DNA from: Plantago ovata
Lineage: Eukaryota; Streptophyta; Magnoliopsida; Lamiales; Plantaginaceae
Direction of reading: 5' to 3'
DNA: 64,000 nt
Assembly: GCA_028274465.1 (NCBI GenBank)
Contig: CM051458.1
Location: forward strand, 84,712,085 to 84,776,084
Shown here: positions 49,301 to 62,591 of the stretch, one piece after another
Numbering within the stretch: position 1 is the first letter of the stretch
Layout of the letters: every line of letters starts with the position of its first letter
The notes under the pieces: generated by a model
What the model saw: only the letters and a program-made list of their open reading frames with translations
Database searches by the model: none
Told to the model about the DNA's origin: nothing
Translations under genes and position numbers: made by a program

Positions 49301-52300
49301 GAGTAAATCCATCATGTGCAATTATAAAATTGATACCATGATATGGCTTGCGTTTATTGACCTAGAGAAAAAATGACTTCAATGGTTAGAAGACAACCTG
49401 AGAAGGACTCAATAAAAAAGTTGGTTTCACCTTTATAAGGTGTTTAAGATGACAAAGAATCGTAAGTTGAAACGGACAAATGACGGAATCCCAAAAACTC
49501 CATGAAGCTGTCACATGACTATTCCATGTAACACCATTGCATAAACACTACTTTATGGACTTCACCGAAGCAATAAAATTCATTACAACTGAAACAAATT
49601 GAACTGGAAGAACATGCATGGTGACTCTTGGAATTGGTAACTTAAAAGTAAGAGAATTTAGTACATGAAAGGAAGGTTACTTAACAGAACAACAATTATA
49701 AAATAACAATAAGTTAAAAGCAGGTATTATCGGCACAACAGTTGAATATAAGACTCACTTGGTAAAGATCAGCGGAACCGGAGATTCTCGTTGCAAAACT
49801 TCCTTTCATGCCAATATCACCCTGCATAGGAATTATTTCAAGGACCCATTGAGAAGGGACCAGGAGTTTAAAGAAAGATCATATTCTTTTATATATCTTT
49901 CTGGCAAACATTTGAATGGAAGAAAATCTGTTAAATTTTTTTATCAGGAAAGTGTTCATTGAGCAAGGAATGAACTATAGAGCATGAGCTCCAACAAACT
50001 TCACGATCTTATTTGAAAGATTTTATATTTAGAGCACCTTTATAAATCTCCTAAGATCATCACGGTATTTGCCATTCCATTCTGCCCACCTGTAAGCAAA
50101 ATATATCAGTACTGTTAGATATTTATATGCATTAACTTAAATCTGTGAAATAGCAGAGCATTGTTATAAGGGCAACAACATATATCTAACTTGGGAGCTA
50201 TGGAAATATTTGGCAATGTTCTGCAACAGAGAAAGATTTACCTTTTGTCTACAATATAGTAGATAAGTTTCATGAATGTGAGGAACAAAAAAGGAGTACA
50301 AGCCTCAAACTAAATTTGATTCAACTGATGCTTTCAGAAAATATTCCAGCATTTAAAACAGTTCTGTACCTGTATGTACAGAAAGGTAACAGAATGAAGA
50401 CTTACCGATCCCAGTTTGGAAATTTTCCAACAAGATATAGCCCCCCGCAATCCCAAGGTTCTGAAATAAGTTTGCACCTCGATAGGATGCTATCTTTGGC
50501 AATTGCCTGCAACATTAACACAATCAGCATTTGTGAACTCAGAACACTAGGAAAAATAGAGTCTCGTTTGTCTAACATTGTGCCAATGATGTTTATCTCA
50601 TAGTAAATATTGATCATTGGCACAGAAAAAATGAAATCTACATTTCTGAAAAATTATAAAAAAAATCATTCACTCAACCCTGATGTTGGAAATATATGCC
50701 AACTAACTGAATCCCAACTGCAGTTCATATACGGGCAAAAAGAACCAGCCTCTAGGCTGTGCACTATCACCGACTTTCACATTCTGAGTAAAACAAAGTA
50801 TATTCTAAATGCCAACATCAAGGATAATAGGAATTATATAAGTATCCATCAGAAGGGCCAAGGAATGCATAGATAGCACAGAACAGGTTTTGAACCCAGA
50901 AATGGAATATGAAGAACAAGACACTAAAAAAAAAAAAAAACAGCTCTGTAATAATTTGTTTGTTGGAAGCTAAGTTCTATTTGATACATAAAGGAGGGGG
51001 GTGGGGTAGAGAGAGATACTTGTCATCACATACTTTCAAAATTTCCGAGGGAAAATAATTGTCTTTTGGACTTTTAAGGGAAACAAAAGCATATCCATTA
51101 TTGAATGTTGATCTGCAGTATGCTATTCAGTTAAAATATGCTAAAACAGTCAGTGAAAAGGGTTCATGACTGACCCTGATTAAGGGAGGGGCATCAAGTG
51201 GAGAACCATCAGTTCCTCGACAGAGCACACTTGCAAGATCAAAACGGAATCCATCGACATGATACTCAGTGACCCTTCAATTGGTATCATGATTAGGGAA
51301 TATGAAACAAACAGAAGTTAGAGATTGAAAAACTGACATCCTCTTAGAGAATTAATATCACCTAAAAAGACATCTCTGGAGAACCAGAAAGAAAAATATC
51401 GGTTAGACAATACTGTTTCCTCGACATACATAATGAAAACTTCACTTCAGATTTAATGCATATAGAAATACAATTTTACTAAAGCCGTTTTAAGCAGAAT
51501 AGCATGGAGTATATGTGACCAATTATGCCGTAGTAGTACTATAGTATAATTAAGGAAGGTTAATTGATCAATAGGTCGACTACTTAGACAAATATTTTGG
51601 TATCCGCTTGCCGAAAACTGGTCAAAGCTCTTGCATGGATCCAAGTTTTCTATGTTTGCATTGTAATGTCGAAAAAATTTCCATTCTCTGAGCATAAATT
51701 TTCAATGCATAGTGTTCCCAAAAAGAGTTCAAATGCTAACCAGTTCGGAAAATAGGAAAACTTTTAACCAGCCGAAACGTATATTGAAACCAGAATTTAA
51801 TCCATGACCTCATCATAATAAAGTTAATCCTTATGCAATTCAGAATAACTAAACAATCGGATTACCATATGCGCCATACGGATTAGTATGTCTAAATATA
51901 ATAGTATAGAGAGTGATAGAATTACAATCACTACTATTGTCACTGTAACATTGTAGAACTCGGAGTGGAACTAAATTTGGAATTTCGGATCATTTTCAAA
52001 TATCTAGATTAGGAACTTAATTAAGCTGAAGAGAATTGTTAAAAGGCGAGAGGTGAAGGTACATGGAACAGAAAGTAATGAGAACATACCAGTGCCTCAA
52101 GCTGTCAAGAATCAGTTCCATGACAACCGGATGGTTACAATTCAATGTATTACCTAGAACAGAAATCTCATCTCAGTGTGGTCGAATATTATATTAGTTG
52201 TAACTGAGAAAGACAAATATTTGAGAAACACATGCATAAAAATAAATAAAAATATAATGCAATACTAAGATACAAAGAAAAGAAGAAGGATAATTATTTT

Positions 52301-55300
52301 TTACTGGACTAACTAACCAGATGATACAAAATGGAGGTATGATGCATCAAAAGTAGTTTTCAGAAAAACAAAAGGCGAAGGGTGAAAAATCCCACATGAA
52401 ATATTACTGAGGTTAGAGAAATTACCACATCCAGAATAGTTCAACAACTGGGCATTGTTGTTTAAGTCCACCATGTAATAGACCTATAAAAAGTTTGACA
52501 CAACTGAGAGATGAGAAAGAGAAAAGACTCGTCATCACAGAATTCTCAAAATAATCTATGACCTGACCAGATCGAGTTGACATATGACAATAATGCTTAG
52601 ACCAAAGACAAAGCTATGTGCTTCACACAACATGCAAAAGTAGCTAATGGAGGGGTTAGGTTCCGACCCCTTCAACTTTCATAAGTTACAATTTGGTAAT
52701 CAATTGTGAATGAGATACATTTTCACTTAGCCGCTTGCGCTCAAGTTATGTAAACAATTTACATCTGTTAACAGCACAGACCACCATAATATAACCATAA
52801 AATATTAATATTAACATCTAGTCGAAATGAGCATTTCTTGAAGAATAATATAGACCTCCTAGATAATGGGTTTGCAAATCTACTTCTCGGAGGTCATTTT
52901 TAAACCGTATTATCTGCTAAATATTGAATACAGATTATATACGAAATAAGCAAAAGAAAAGTAAGATACAGTATACTGGAAAATTACCTTGTTGTCTATG
53001 CCACGGAATGAGGTAGTATATGGATTTTTATCATCAGCCTCATTTGTATGATTATAGACGACGTCCAATATGACCTGCAAATAGAAGAAGCACTATATTG
53101 TAGTAGCAGATATGAGCACAATTGAAATCTTCCAAAGTGCGAACTCCAGAGGATAAGAGAAATACCTCGATTCCAGCATCGTGCAAAGCCTTAACCATTT
53201 CTTTAAATTCTCGAGAAGCATTAAATGGCCCGCCACCATTACTTGCATAACGGCTCATAGGAGCAAAGAAGTTTATAGTTGAATAACCCCATGTATTGAT
53301 CTGAGATACAAATGTGAAGATGTCAAAGTCATCACTAGTTATCATATTATCATAGAGCAATTGAAGAAAAAAACAAGCATGATACACTGTTATCTAAATC
53401 CCGCATATTTATTCAGATTGCATACGTGGATCAATGCATATTTTAGCAGTTAGTAAAATTCGCTATGAGCTGCTAAACTATTTTTAAAGCTTTTGTAGAG
53501 CTCTATGTTGGTGAAACACCTATCACCAGAAATAACAATACAAGTATCCAAGAACTAGAAGAGAAACTTGCCAATTTACAAAGGGTTGTCTTTAATTTAT
53601 TTGGATGTCACTCTTCAACTTGTTTTAATCATTGAAGCTTAAGCATCAAGTTAAAGGCTCAAAGCAAATATGCTTGAAGAATCATTCAAATTCTATCACA
53701 AAAAACTAAAGGCATAATGTAGGGATGAAGTTATCTCTTATCATGATGAACCAAACAGTATCTGAGCAAGCTACAAGCATGAACAGAGGTGCATAATCTG
53801 TGAAGATGAAAACACAGAAGTAACTTTGTTGAAAAACTATCATATACAATGCATGCAAGTAGTTCAAAACGTATACGTACCATGTGGTCTCTTGGATTAG
53901 GGTGCCTTTGCAACTCCATTTCATCGAACTCAAAGACAGGCAACAGCTCTACTGCATTTACGCCAAGCTCCAGAAGGTGTGGTATCTTCAGGTGAATTTT
54001 GACTTTTAAGTATTCATCAGAACTTACTAAATATGAAGTAGTATTCTAAATACAGTACAAGGGAGCCGTTTACATTACACTAATTGTTGGGGGAAATCAT
54101 TTTGCTACAAGTGCAAGAATAACATTATGCATTGAAGCACTATGAAGCTTCTTCAAATGCCTATAATCATTTCAAACTCCCAATATGAAAGAAAACCCAT
54201 CAATAGTTTAGTTTTATCCACAAATACAGTCTAGTGTATCCCGGACAAATTTGCAAAGTATTTTGAAACTTATTATGAATATCCTAATTCCAGCTACAGA
54301 GGACATCTTAGACTCTCCTGAATCAGCGTACTATGGAGTCTCGGAGTAAGAAAACACTAGTTATTGTTTCGGTGAATTCTTCCTTCTTTTAATGTGCCCC
54401 CAAATTGTGAAACTTTGGAAGGTTTCTACATTCTTTAGTTGGCTCCAATATTAGTATTGCTGATTATCTTTTGGTGCATTATGGTACATAAAGTCACTTG
54501 ATGGCACAGACAGTTTCAGTTAGAATGCTCAGAGCACCATGTGACATTTGGTAAATAACAATGTAACAAAAGTTCCCTTTTACCTAGACTAGGTCCTTTG
54601 GAATTTCGTAATCCTTGCTGCCTACTCTGCCACATCATTTAAAAAGTTCTGTTTCCCAATATATGGCAGAAAGTGGCCAGAAGATCTCTTTATTCTGGGA
54701 GACCTTATCTAGGTTATCTGTAGGAGTTAAAGTTATACCTTCTCTATCAAACCAAGATAGCTTCCACGAATACTTGAATCCAGATCACTGGACTTATCAG
54801 CAGTAAAAGCACGTACATTCATCTCGTAGACAACAAGATCTTTCTGCAATCAGTGGTCCACTGTTCAGTTAATGCAATTCATACAATGTTTGAGATGCAC
54901 AAAAGAATAACTTGGAAAATCTTTCCTTTGAAATATCAGTTACAAGAATTTAAAGTAAAAAAATTTAAAAAAAAAAAAAAAAAACTGTTAACGCTGCAGT
55001 GCAATTTTCACTAAGCTAACATTCATATCTAAATATAAAATACAACATGCATTTGGACTAAATATCACATATGCACTCTGTCCCAATATCAATGTCCTCA
55101 ATTGCCATTTTGGGTGGCCTATTACAAATGTCCCCTTTCAAAAATAGTTAATTTTTCTATTCTATTTAATATTTAAAAGAAAAACCACTTACTATCGGAC
55201 TGGGGGAGAATCTTGCTCTCTTTTGCTTATGAAAACAAAATATAAAAATATATAAAAGTAATGGACAATGAAAGAAAGTTTCGCAAGGCAGTCAATCTAC

Positions 55301-58300
55301 AATCGTACCAACAATGATTCGGAAAATAGTCACTTCCCAATATACACCAAGTCTTTGCAAATAAATGCCTCTTTGCTAGTCCATATGTAATAGATATCTG
55401 AGTAAAACTAATGATCCAATGACTAACTTAGGAGTTTTATAATATCTCCTTGCTTAAGAATTGACAGAGATATATTGGTTAATAGATGAACCTGTGCTAA
55501 ATCAAAGAAGCCATTCAATATGATAATTTTATCTTTGAAATAAACCAACCTCAATATAACTTACGCACCTCAGGTATGCTAGGAAGCTTATAGTTTTCCC
55601 CCCAATTGAATGGCAAGCTGTCAAAATCATAAGTGCCCATAAATTTTGACTTTTTATTGCTGGCATCACCGAATAATCTCCGTCCTTCAATCAGCTTTGC
55701 ATATGGATCAATTAGAACGTGGCCATTATCAAATCGATGACCTTGGTTCCAATCTCGAGGACCATTTACACGATAACCATACAGGACTTTACTGCGCGGT
55801 AAATCCTAAGAAAAGGCGATTTTCAGGTGCAAGTAATCCATCATATATCACGTCATGTAAAATGGTCATGTAAGTCATAACAGCAACAGCAGCAATGAGA
55901 AACAATATTACTCTAGTAAAGAAGAATTCCCGTAACTGTACAAATACCAGATGATGATTTTCCAAACCATGAATAAAATTATTAATCAGCAAGATATGCA
56001 TTCACAAGCATAAGAACTTAAAACCCCTTACACAATGAATCAAGTTGAAAGAGTCAAAGAACTGAAAGAGAATGCATAGTTTTCACTTTGTAGAACAGAA
56101 AACAATCAATGCTAAGCAATTTTGTGCCAAAAAATAATCCGAGTTCCCTCTAGGTTTAAAAGAAAGATTATGCCACCTCACCCAGAATTCAGTAGCCAGA
56201 CAATCGTGATGTTAATTTTACTTACGCAAAAAAATAGCTTCCTTCATCATACTATGCGAATTTCTCCACTAGATTGAAACCCTGGTCACTTTTTAGCTTC
56301 ATTCTCCAGCAGTTTCTTGTTTTTTATTTGTAACAGATAATAGCTTCAGTAAAATTTGAATACAAGGACTAAAGTTTCTGAAAATATCTCCTGTTTCCCC
56401 ATCGCATCACAACAGGAAAGTTAGACTACCTCAACACAGATGTGCCATATATCCCCTGTCTTGTTTATTTGTGGATCCAGTGATAATTCAATCATTCCTT
56501 GATCAAGGTCATTGTGGATTCCCCTAAAGCATATAGAGAAGCATTATTCAGTGAATGTTCATGAGAAGTGAGTGCGATTGATTTCAAATGCTCAAAATCT
56601 AGAAGAGACATTATCTTGCAAGTTGACAAATAAGATGTACACCTGGTTTCTACAAAATAATATGACCATATAGACTTTCACAGCATTCAAGATGTATACT
56701 AAAGGACATAACACACAAAAATCTCAAAACAAAAGGCATTTGCACCAATATGGAATTACTGTGAACTGCCCCTTTTGTGATTGGTACAACTTTGTCAGCG
56801 ACTCTCCATGAATGATATAACACAAACTTATCTGATATTCCATAAATGGGAATTACAGAGTTTGTATGAGACTATTAAATTAACATGCAAGTATGAAAAA
56901 TAACGGAACTCCATATTATCTGAAGTATGAGCAAAAGATCCATTCTAACCTCTCTTGGAGAGCTAAACAAAGTGTAACGGCTGTTGCATTTTGGGAGTAA
57001 ATCGCAAAATTAATCCCGCTTTCAACCTCTGAGACTCCTAAAGGATGCGCCTTACCAGGAAAAACTTTCAGAGAAGGTGTTTCTTCCTGCAATATTCATC
57101 GCCAGAATAAATAAATTATACTGCTATTTCTACAGAAAACAGAACCTGAGGATTAGCACATTAAACCTAGAACTTATTGGACTTAGTACTCAGTAAACAT
57201 AGATGCACTAGTTCTGAACCATACTAGCATGATTGTGATACTTAGTAAGCTTAGCTATATCAATAGCAAGAAAGAGATCAGGGGCTAATGCTAGCTTAAA
57301 TATAGATAAACATGCACCGAATCAAATTCATTGAAAAGGAGCAAAAGAGCAATTCATAGAAAATAATCCAGAAGAGTTGAAAGAAAGATAATCCTGCAAG
57401 CGAGAAAATTAACACTGAAGAACACTCTACTTTCAAGAGAAACTCAACAGCCCTTATCAAGGTACCAAGAAGTAAGCCAGATATCATGGATTAAGCCCTT
57501 AGGCTGAGCTTGTGTTAAGTCGTGATACATCGTACATGTATGTGTGAGTATAGTGTCTGTGCACATACTTACATATATGTGCACACTTCAGTTCTGGACA
57601 CTCAACACAGTACATAGTGGAAAAGAAAAATGAGCATTGCAAGAAACATTTTTCCGGTCAATCACCAATGCTATTTCTGGTGATAATCATTTCACCTCAA
57701 TCAGCGATAAAAAAATAAGAACAAAAGAATTTGAACACCAAATTCAATCCTAGCTCCTCGAACTTTGCATCTTCAGTTCCATTTAACACTGTTAGATCTA
57801 GCCAACAAACACTACAGAAAAAACATATTATCCCCCACTAGTATGTCCAACACCAAAACGAAGCACCAGTCCAGATGACATGCAATTTTCATGTACTAAC
57901 TAATCCTGCTAAAATAACCTCTCACCAATCCACATACCAAGGAAGCCCCCGGAATTCTAGTCATTCGACATTCAAACTGATGCATGCTTCATAATCAAAC
58001 TATAACAGCTAAAGACCACAAACCAAAATGTCATCAAAATTCACAGACAACATACCTCCTGAGCAATGACACTTTGTTCTCCAGCTGGACCAGCAATCAC
58101 AGAAGGCTTCATTTCGCAACGCGTAACCTAAACCATGAGATAACAGTACTCTTACACTACTAATACACATTAGTAACTGAAGAAAAATAAAAATGCTAAA
58201 AAACAACGAAAGCTTACTTCACTGCGGAAATTCTGCTTAGAGCTCTTCACTAATGGCACTCTTTCACTAAATCTCACTCTGCAAATCAGGAAATCACTCA

Positions 58301-58476
58301 TGAGAAACAAACACAATCTAGAATCAATTTCATCAAACAGTAAATGTGCACAAAAATCAGATAGTATATTACCGCGCGAAACGACCACGAGCACCAAATG
58401 CAGTAAAGAGAGAAGGATAATCGCCCTTGCACGAAACAGTAGAAGAATTCGAAAGCATCATGGCATTCAAATTCAT
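46316..58476 (-). CDS. ISA3: Isoamylase 3, plastidial starch-debranching enzyme
   Basis: Hydrolyses alpha-1,6 branches of glucan in plastids; ISA3-type enzymes act mainly in starch breakdown. Twenty-four exons join in frame to 768 aa (Arabidopsis ISA3 about 764): 58373-58476, 58218-58278, 58056-58127, 56950-57086, 56430-56523, 55569-55805, 54739-54843, 53881-53985, 53166-53300, 52988-53074, 52426-52483, 52090-52153, 51175-51274, 50406-50506, 50038-50089, 49759-49821, 49272-49361, 49113-49185, 48835-48914, 47577-47681, 47391-47489, 47040-47101, 46583-46691, 46316-46429. Ser/Arg-rich residues 1-~55 look like a transit peptide. A CBM48 domain (~85-200) precedes a GH13 barrel with DVVYNH (354-359), nucleophile D432 in DGFRFDLAS, acid/base E469 in ISEPWDCGG and D542 in [11 protein letters not shown]. 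All catalytic residues are kept, so it is not the inactive ISA2. The INTWGYS and [20 protein letters not shown] blocks favour ISA3 over ISA1. Confidence 0.96.
48300..48620. repeat. GGTCCGATCC-type degenerate repeat in an ISA3 intron
   Basis: Words such as GGTCCGATCCGGACCGAACC and TCGGTCTGAACCGC recur here in the intron between the exons at 47577 and 48914. The same type of sequence is seen at 38520-38710. It is non-coding low-complexity DNA of a kind common in plants; origin not established. Confidence 0.4.
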
Positions 58477-58894
58477 AATCAAAATCAATCAATTGGTTTC
58501 GGTGTAATATATTATGATAGGCATAACCTGATTTTGAGGATGCTGAAAAAACGGTACTACAATTCTATTTCGGAATAATTGTAGCTACAAATTTGGGAAA
58601 ATGCATCAAACGTAATGAAACTTATCAACTGGACCTTTTGGAGCTTTCATGGGGAGAGTGGTGACATTTCGACTGGTAATTGGACGATGGAGAAGGAGCG
58701 TCGGTCCATTTCCTATTCTGGTTTTGGCTTTTCTTCTTCTGATAAGTAGTAGAAGACAAAAAAATATGTAGAAAGTACCAGATTTTATCTGGGAAATTGA
58801 ATTGAAGTGAATTTTATCGCGGGTATTATTTCTTCCATGTGAAGATCTTTTGGGGGTGACGAGAAGCGTAGAGGGAGGGTAATTTCATGTCTGC

Positions 58895-58900
58895 CACGTG
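58895..58900. promoter_or_regulatory. G-box core upstream of ISA3
   Basis: CACGTG in the context TGCCACGTGAAC, about 420 bp upstream of the ISA3 start codon. The G-box is bound by bZIP and bHLH factors in light- and clock-regulated plant genes. A single six-base match is weak evidence. Confidence 0.3.
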
Positions 58901-59404
58901 AACACAAAATTAGGCCGATTTTGAGACTTTCCATTTATTGAAGGGTCAATTACATAGAACCCTCTTAGTGAGGGTTTCCAAATGTTTAAAAATGAATTTT
59001 GTGATTTTGAAATAGTAAAATTAATTTTTCAGTGTTTTATTTTATAAAACCTCCTATAAAAAAAAATAGGTAACCACCAAAAGCGGAGAACCATGTAAAT
59101 TGATGTTTCTATCTGCTTTTAGCAGTTTGTAATTATTTTTAAATTAAAAATAAGTGTTTTAATTGAATTTACCAAACACTATAGGTTCTACTTTGTGACT
59201 TTAAACTGATTTTAAACTAAAATATCAAACATCCACCACTTTTGATTAAAGTCAACTTTTTTTAAAAGTACCTTTTAAAATCATTTGCAAACACTCACTT
59301 AGATAAATTACATCTAGGTGACGACTGTTTCGTTTATTATATACATGCAACTTAGATAATTTTAATTACATTCAAGTCCACAAACTTAACTTTAAGCAAA
59401 CTAA

Positions 59405-59617
59405 GGCTATGTTCTTTTCATCTTAAAATTGATTAAGTTCAGTTCAGATCAGTTCAGTTCATTTCAGTTCAGATCAGATCAGTTCAGTTCAGATCAGGTC
59501 AGTTCAGATCAGTTCAGTTCAGTTCAGATTTGCCTAATAGTATTTTGTACTACAAATAAGTTCAGTTCAGATCATATCAGATAAGTTCAGTTCAGTTCAG
59601 ACGAAGAGAACAGAGCC
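59405..59617 (+). mobile_element. Tourist-like MITE (PIF/Harbinger type), complete copy
   Basis: 213 bp flanked by TAA on both sides (59402-59404, 59618-59620). Ends GGCTATGTTCTTTTC and, inverted, GGCTCTGTTCTCTTC match at 13 of 15 positions. TAA target duplication and a GGC..TGTT end are typical of Tourist elements. The interior is a long run of GTTCA and GATCA pentamers (about 59433-59530) and then TAGTATTTTGTACTACAAAT, itself a small palindrome. Related copies: 17976-18115 and 11442-11496. Confidence 0.75.
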
Positions 59618-59703
59618 TAATTCTTGAAAATGACTTTTTTATCCCCGCCTGAAAATATGATTGTTGTCTAAACCAAACAATTTCAATTTTTGTTTAGACA
59701 AAA

Positions 59704-60593
59704 TTACGTCTACCACCCTCACTAAGCACTCACTTTTCATCCTAGTCCAACATTAGCGGAGAATTACATTCTAGTCCAGCCGGACCTCCAGTGTTGACTC
59801 CGGTAAGTTGGGTTTTCTCATTTTCGCTCAACCAAACACGCCCTTAACTATATAATTTTCTATTTTTTATTTCTTTTCATTTTTTCTTTCTTTTCTTTTT
59901 TCTATTTTTCTTTTTCTCTTTCTTTCTTTTCTCTTTTCTTTCTTTTCTCTTTTCTTTCTTTTCTCTTTTCTTTTACATTTGTTTTAAATCCAACTCCGGT
60001 ACCGGAGTTTACAGCTCCGGTACCGGAGTTAGAACTCCGATACCGGAGTTTACAGCTCCGATTGGAGCTGTGCAAAGCTCCGATTGGAGCTGTGCCAAGC
60101 TTCGATCAGAGCTTTGTACTCCGATCAGAAAGCTCCGATCGGAGGTACTGTTCATCTTCTTCCTCCTTTTTTTTTTTTTTTTTTTCAGTATTATTTATTT
60201 TTATTTAATAAAGAAAAAAAGAAAAGGTAAAAAATAAAATTTGGGACTCATTTTGAAATTCAATTTTTGTAGGGGTTTGTTTTAAAATAATTTGTAAACT
60301 ATTTTGAAATATAGCTAAATTATGTGGGTTAATTTATAAATTGTTTGTGTTAATATTGTAAAAGTCAAAACATTTGGGGTGAATTTGTAATAAACGAAAC
60401 TTCATGTTGTTTGGCGTAATTCAGAATCTGAAATTCCGGCGGGGGCATAAATGTCATTTCCAGGGCTTAGAGCGCAGAAAGTCAAATCCGTGGGTTAAAA
60501 TGTAATTACATTGGTTTAGTAAGGGAGTCTCGTGTAATAAAAAATATAGCTGGACTAATCTGTAATACTCAACAATAGTAGGGGTACCAAAAG
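59704..60593. mobile_element. Possible non-autonomous DNA element carrying the palindromic repeat
   Basis: ATTACGTCTACCACCCTCAC near the left side resembles, in inverted form, ATTACTTTTGGTACCCCTAC at the right side, an imperfect terminal inverted repeat. In between there is no coding frame, only palindromic repeat locus 2, long pyrimidine runs and AT-rich DNA. The boundaries are guesses and no target duplication was identified. Confidence 0.3.
59801..60150 (+). repeat. Palindromic AGCTCC repeat, locus 2
   Basis: GCTCAACCAAACACGCCCTTA (about 59826-59846) is followed by ~130 bp of almost pure T and C built from TTTCTTTTCTC words. Then comes GGTACCGGAG, and a series of mirror words: ACAGCTCCGGTACCGGAG, AACTCCGATACCGGAG, AGCTCCGATTGGAGCT (twice), TTCGATCAGAGC and AGCTCCGATCGGAG. 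Each word is a near-perfect palindrome of 14-18 bp. After the array, GGTACTGTTCATCTTCTTCC leads into another T run. No protein encoded. Confidence 0.75.
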
Positions 60594-60733
60594 TAATAGC
60601 CCCTTTTGTTTATTATACATTTGCCCCCAATATATTTTTATAGGTTACAAATTGACACAAAATAATTTACAATTAAGTAACATATATTCTCTAAATATCA
60701 AATTGGCCTAAAACTTTATTGTATAGATTTTGC

Positions 60734-60911
60734 AGCTCCGGTCAGGGAGTTGTTGTGCAGCTCCAATCTGGGAGCTTGCAGTCTCCAGCCGGGGGCTGCG
60801 GCTCCGATGCCGGATTTTGATCCAGTAAAAAAGGTGTAAAGAAAAAGGAAAGGAGAAAAATAGAAAAAGATGAAAAGGAAAAAAAAAATATTTGAAGTTA
60901 AGGCCATGTTT
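60734..60911 (-). repeat. Palindromic AGCTCC repeat, locus 3
   Basis: Inverted relative to locus 2. GCAGCTCCGGTCAGGGAG, GCAGCTCCAATCTGGGAGC and GGCTCCGATGCCGGA come first, then a purine-only run (60838-60893), then TTAAGGCCATGTTTCGCTTG, the counterpart of the AACCAAACACGCCCTTAA block. Further right, GGTCAACACCGGAACCGGCG corresponds, inverted, to the TGTTGACTCCGG near 59793, so similarity extends beyond the array. Confidence 0.65.
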
Positions 60912-61600
60912 CGCTTGAAGAGAGGAGAAGGAAAAAAAATTGGTCAACACCGGAACCGGCGAATGGAGCTACATGTAATAAATTAAATAATCGTCACCCA
61001 AATGAAAATTGAGCCTTTACCAGGGGCGTATATGAATTTAATTAGTGTTATGATTGTACGCATTTGAATATAAAAAAAAAATACATATCTAAAAAATTAT
61101 TTATTCATATACACAAAATATTATTTTAAAATAATTAATACTGTGCGCTCTAAAAAATTATTATTCATACTCATGCTTCTATATTTTTCGAAAATTAACG
61201 CTTTCGCCCTTACATTTGCACTTTCGGCCCGCACACGGTTAAAGTGATCTAGGCTCCGACGCTTTCAATATGATGATGATGATGTGACATTATGATTGGT
61301 ATCAAGTTATCAAGAGGAATAATGTTGGCATGATAAAGCTATGTTATCTTTTTAAAAAGAAATTGAACTAAAATGATTTGACGTCATTTAATTGAATTAA
61401 ACTGTTATCTAATTTTCATATTAAAAGAATATAGATTAACTTAAAACATGATAGAGTAATGCCTAATGTCTAAAATTCAATGTTAAGATTGCATTCGTCC
61501 AAGCGGAAGATAATGTAATAAAAAGATTGGAACATATTCCACTTCGTTGGAAAAGTCATTGGAAAAGGTAGTCTTCCTGATTTCATTTACAACGTAATCC
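60912..61600. other. Intergenic, no gene recognised
   Basis: AT-rich. CAGGGGCGTATATGAATT at about 61020 resembles the end of a hAT-like MITE but no matching second end was found. Confidence 0.35.
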
Positions 61601-61615
61601 GCAACACCATTATCT

Positions 61616-62576
61616 CTTCTTTTTTTTCCTATGGAAACGGCAAAAATATTATTAATACTAAAATAGAGAGTAGGGCCCCTAGAGAGTAATATACAAATAC
61701 AACGAGTGCATAAGAAGTGCACGCCGTCAAAATCAAAACCAAAGACACGAACCAACAATCCGTCAACCAATCATTAAGTAGGATAGATGTAGTAACAAGA
61801 GCAAACCACAAAACCATTATATTCTTAACAAAACTTGACCACTTCCCTCATCTAGTATGTCCATCCAATTGGCAAGAGACCAAGATTAAGGGAGTGGCGA
61901 GTTGAACCAACAAACTCTAGCCAAGTCCATTGGAGAGGAATACCTTTCGTTGCAAGTTTATGAAACTTAGCACGACGAAAGATGATTTGCTCCAATGGGT
62001 TACGGAAACAATCATGACAATGCAAGGTGCCCGTGAATACACTACCCAACATTAATAAATGGCTAACTAAGACAACACAATTTCAGCAATACTACCCAGC
62101 CCCTGTTTAAAACAAGACCAAAGAGACCGCAACAAAATGAAAACAGAGCAGGTAGCACCGCACGCACAGTCAACACCTCAGAGTTACGCCCACACCGCTT
62201 GGGGATATCGCATCCAACCCTGTAGCTTATAACCATGTTTGATCCTATTCTTCATCCATAACCAGTGCCATAAATTAATCTTGATGAGCTCTACGACTTC
62301 CACAACCGTTTGAGAAATTTTCTTGAAGATCAAATTATTTCGATCGAGCTTTTTCCAAAGCCCCCAAAGAGTCCCTTGGATCACAACAACAGTTTTGGAT
62401 TCATTTAAACAACCTTGCGACAAGAAATCTCCATTCATTAACTCCATTAACGATGCATTAGAAGTCCGTTGCACACCAAACCATTCAACCACAGGATTCC
62501 ACACTTCAGAAGCAAACGAACAACTGCGAAACAGATGGTCTGCAGATTCGTCATCGACCCAACATAACTTGCATAG
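61616..62576 (-). mobile_element. 5'-truncated LINE with perfect target-site duplication
   Basis: The 15-bp GCAACACCATTATCT occurs at 61601-61615 and again at 62577-62591, framing the insertion exactly. The T run after 61615 is the poly(A) tail on the minus strand. At the other end the minus strand opens inside ORF2: CLCKLCWVDDESADHLFRSC is the zf-RVT zinc motif (C-x2-C, H, C), followed by GLWKKLDRNNLIF, and the frame stops at 62184. About 550 bp of 3' UTR follow. The long duplication, A tail and 5' truncation are the hallmarks of target-primed LINE insertion. The intact duplication suggests it is the youngest of the LINE pieces here. Confidence 0.88.
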
Positions 62577-62591
62577 GCAACACCATTATCT

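Noticed and set aside
59990-60150. Possible CRISPR-like array
   Set aside because: The repeats are themselves palindromes without unique spacers of constant length, and the DNA is from a plant nucleus.
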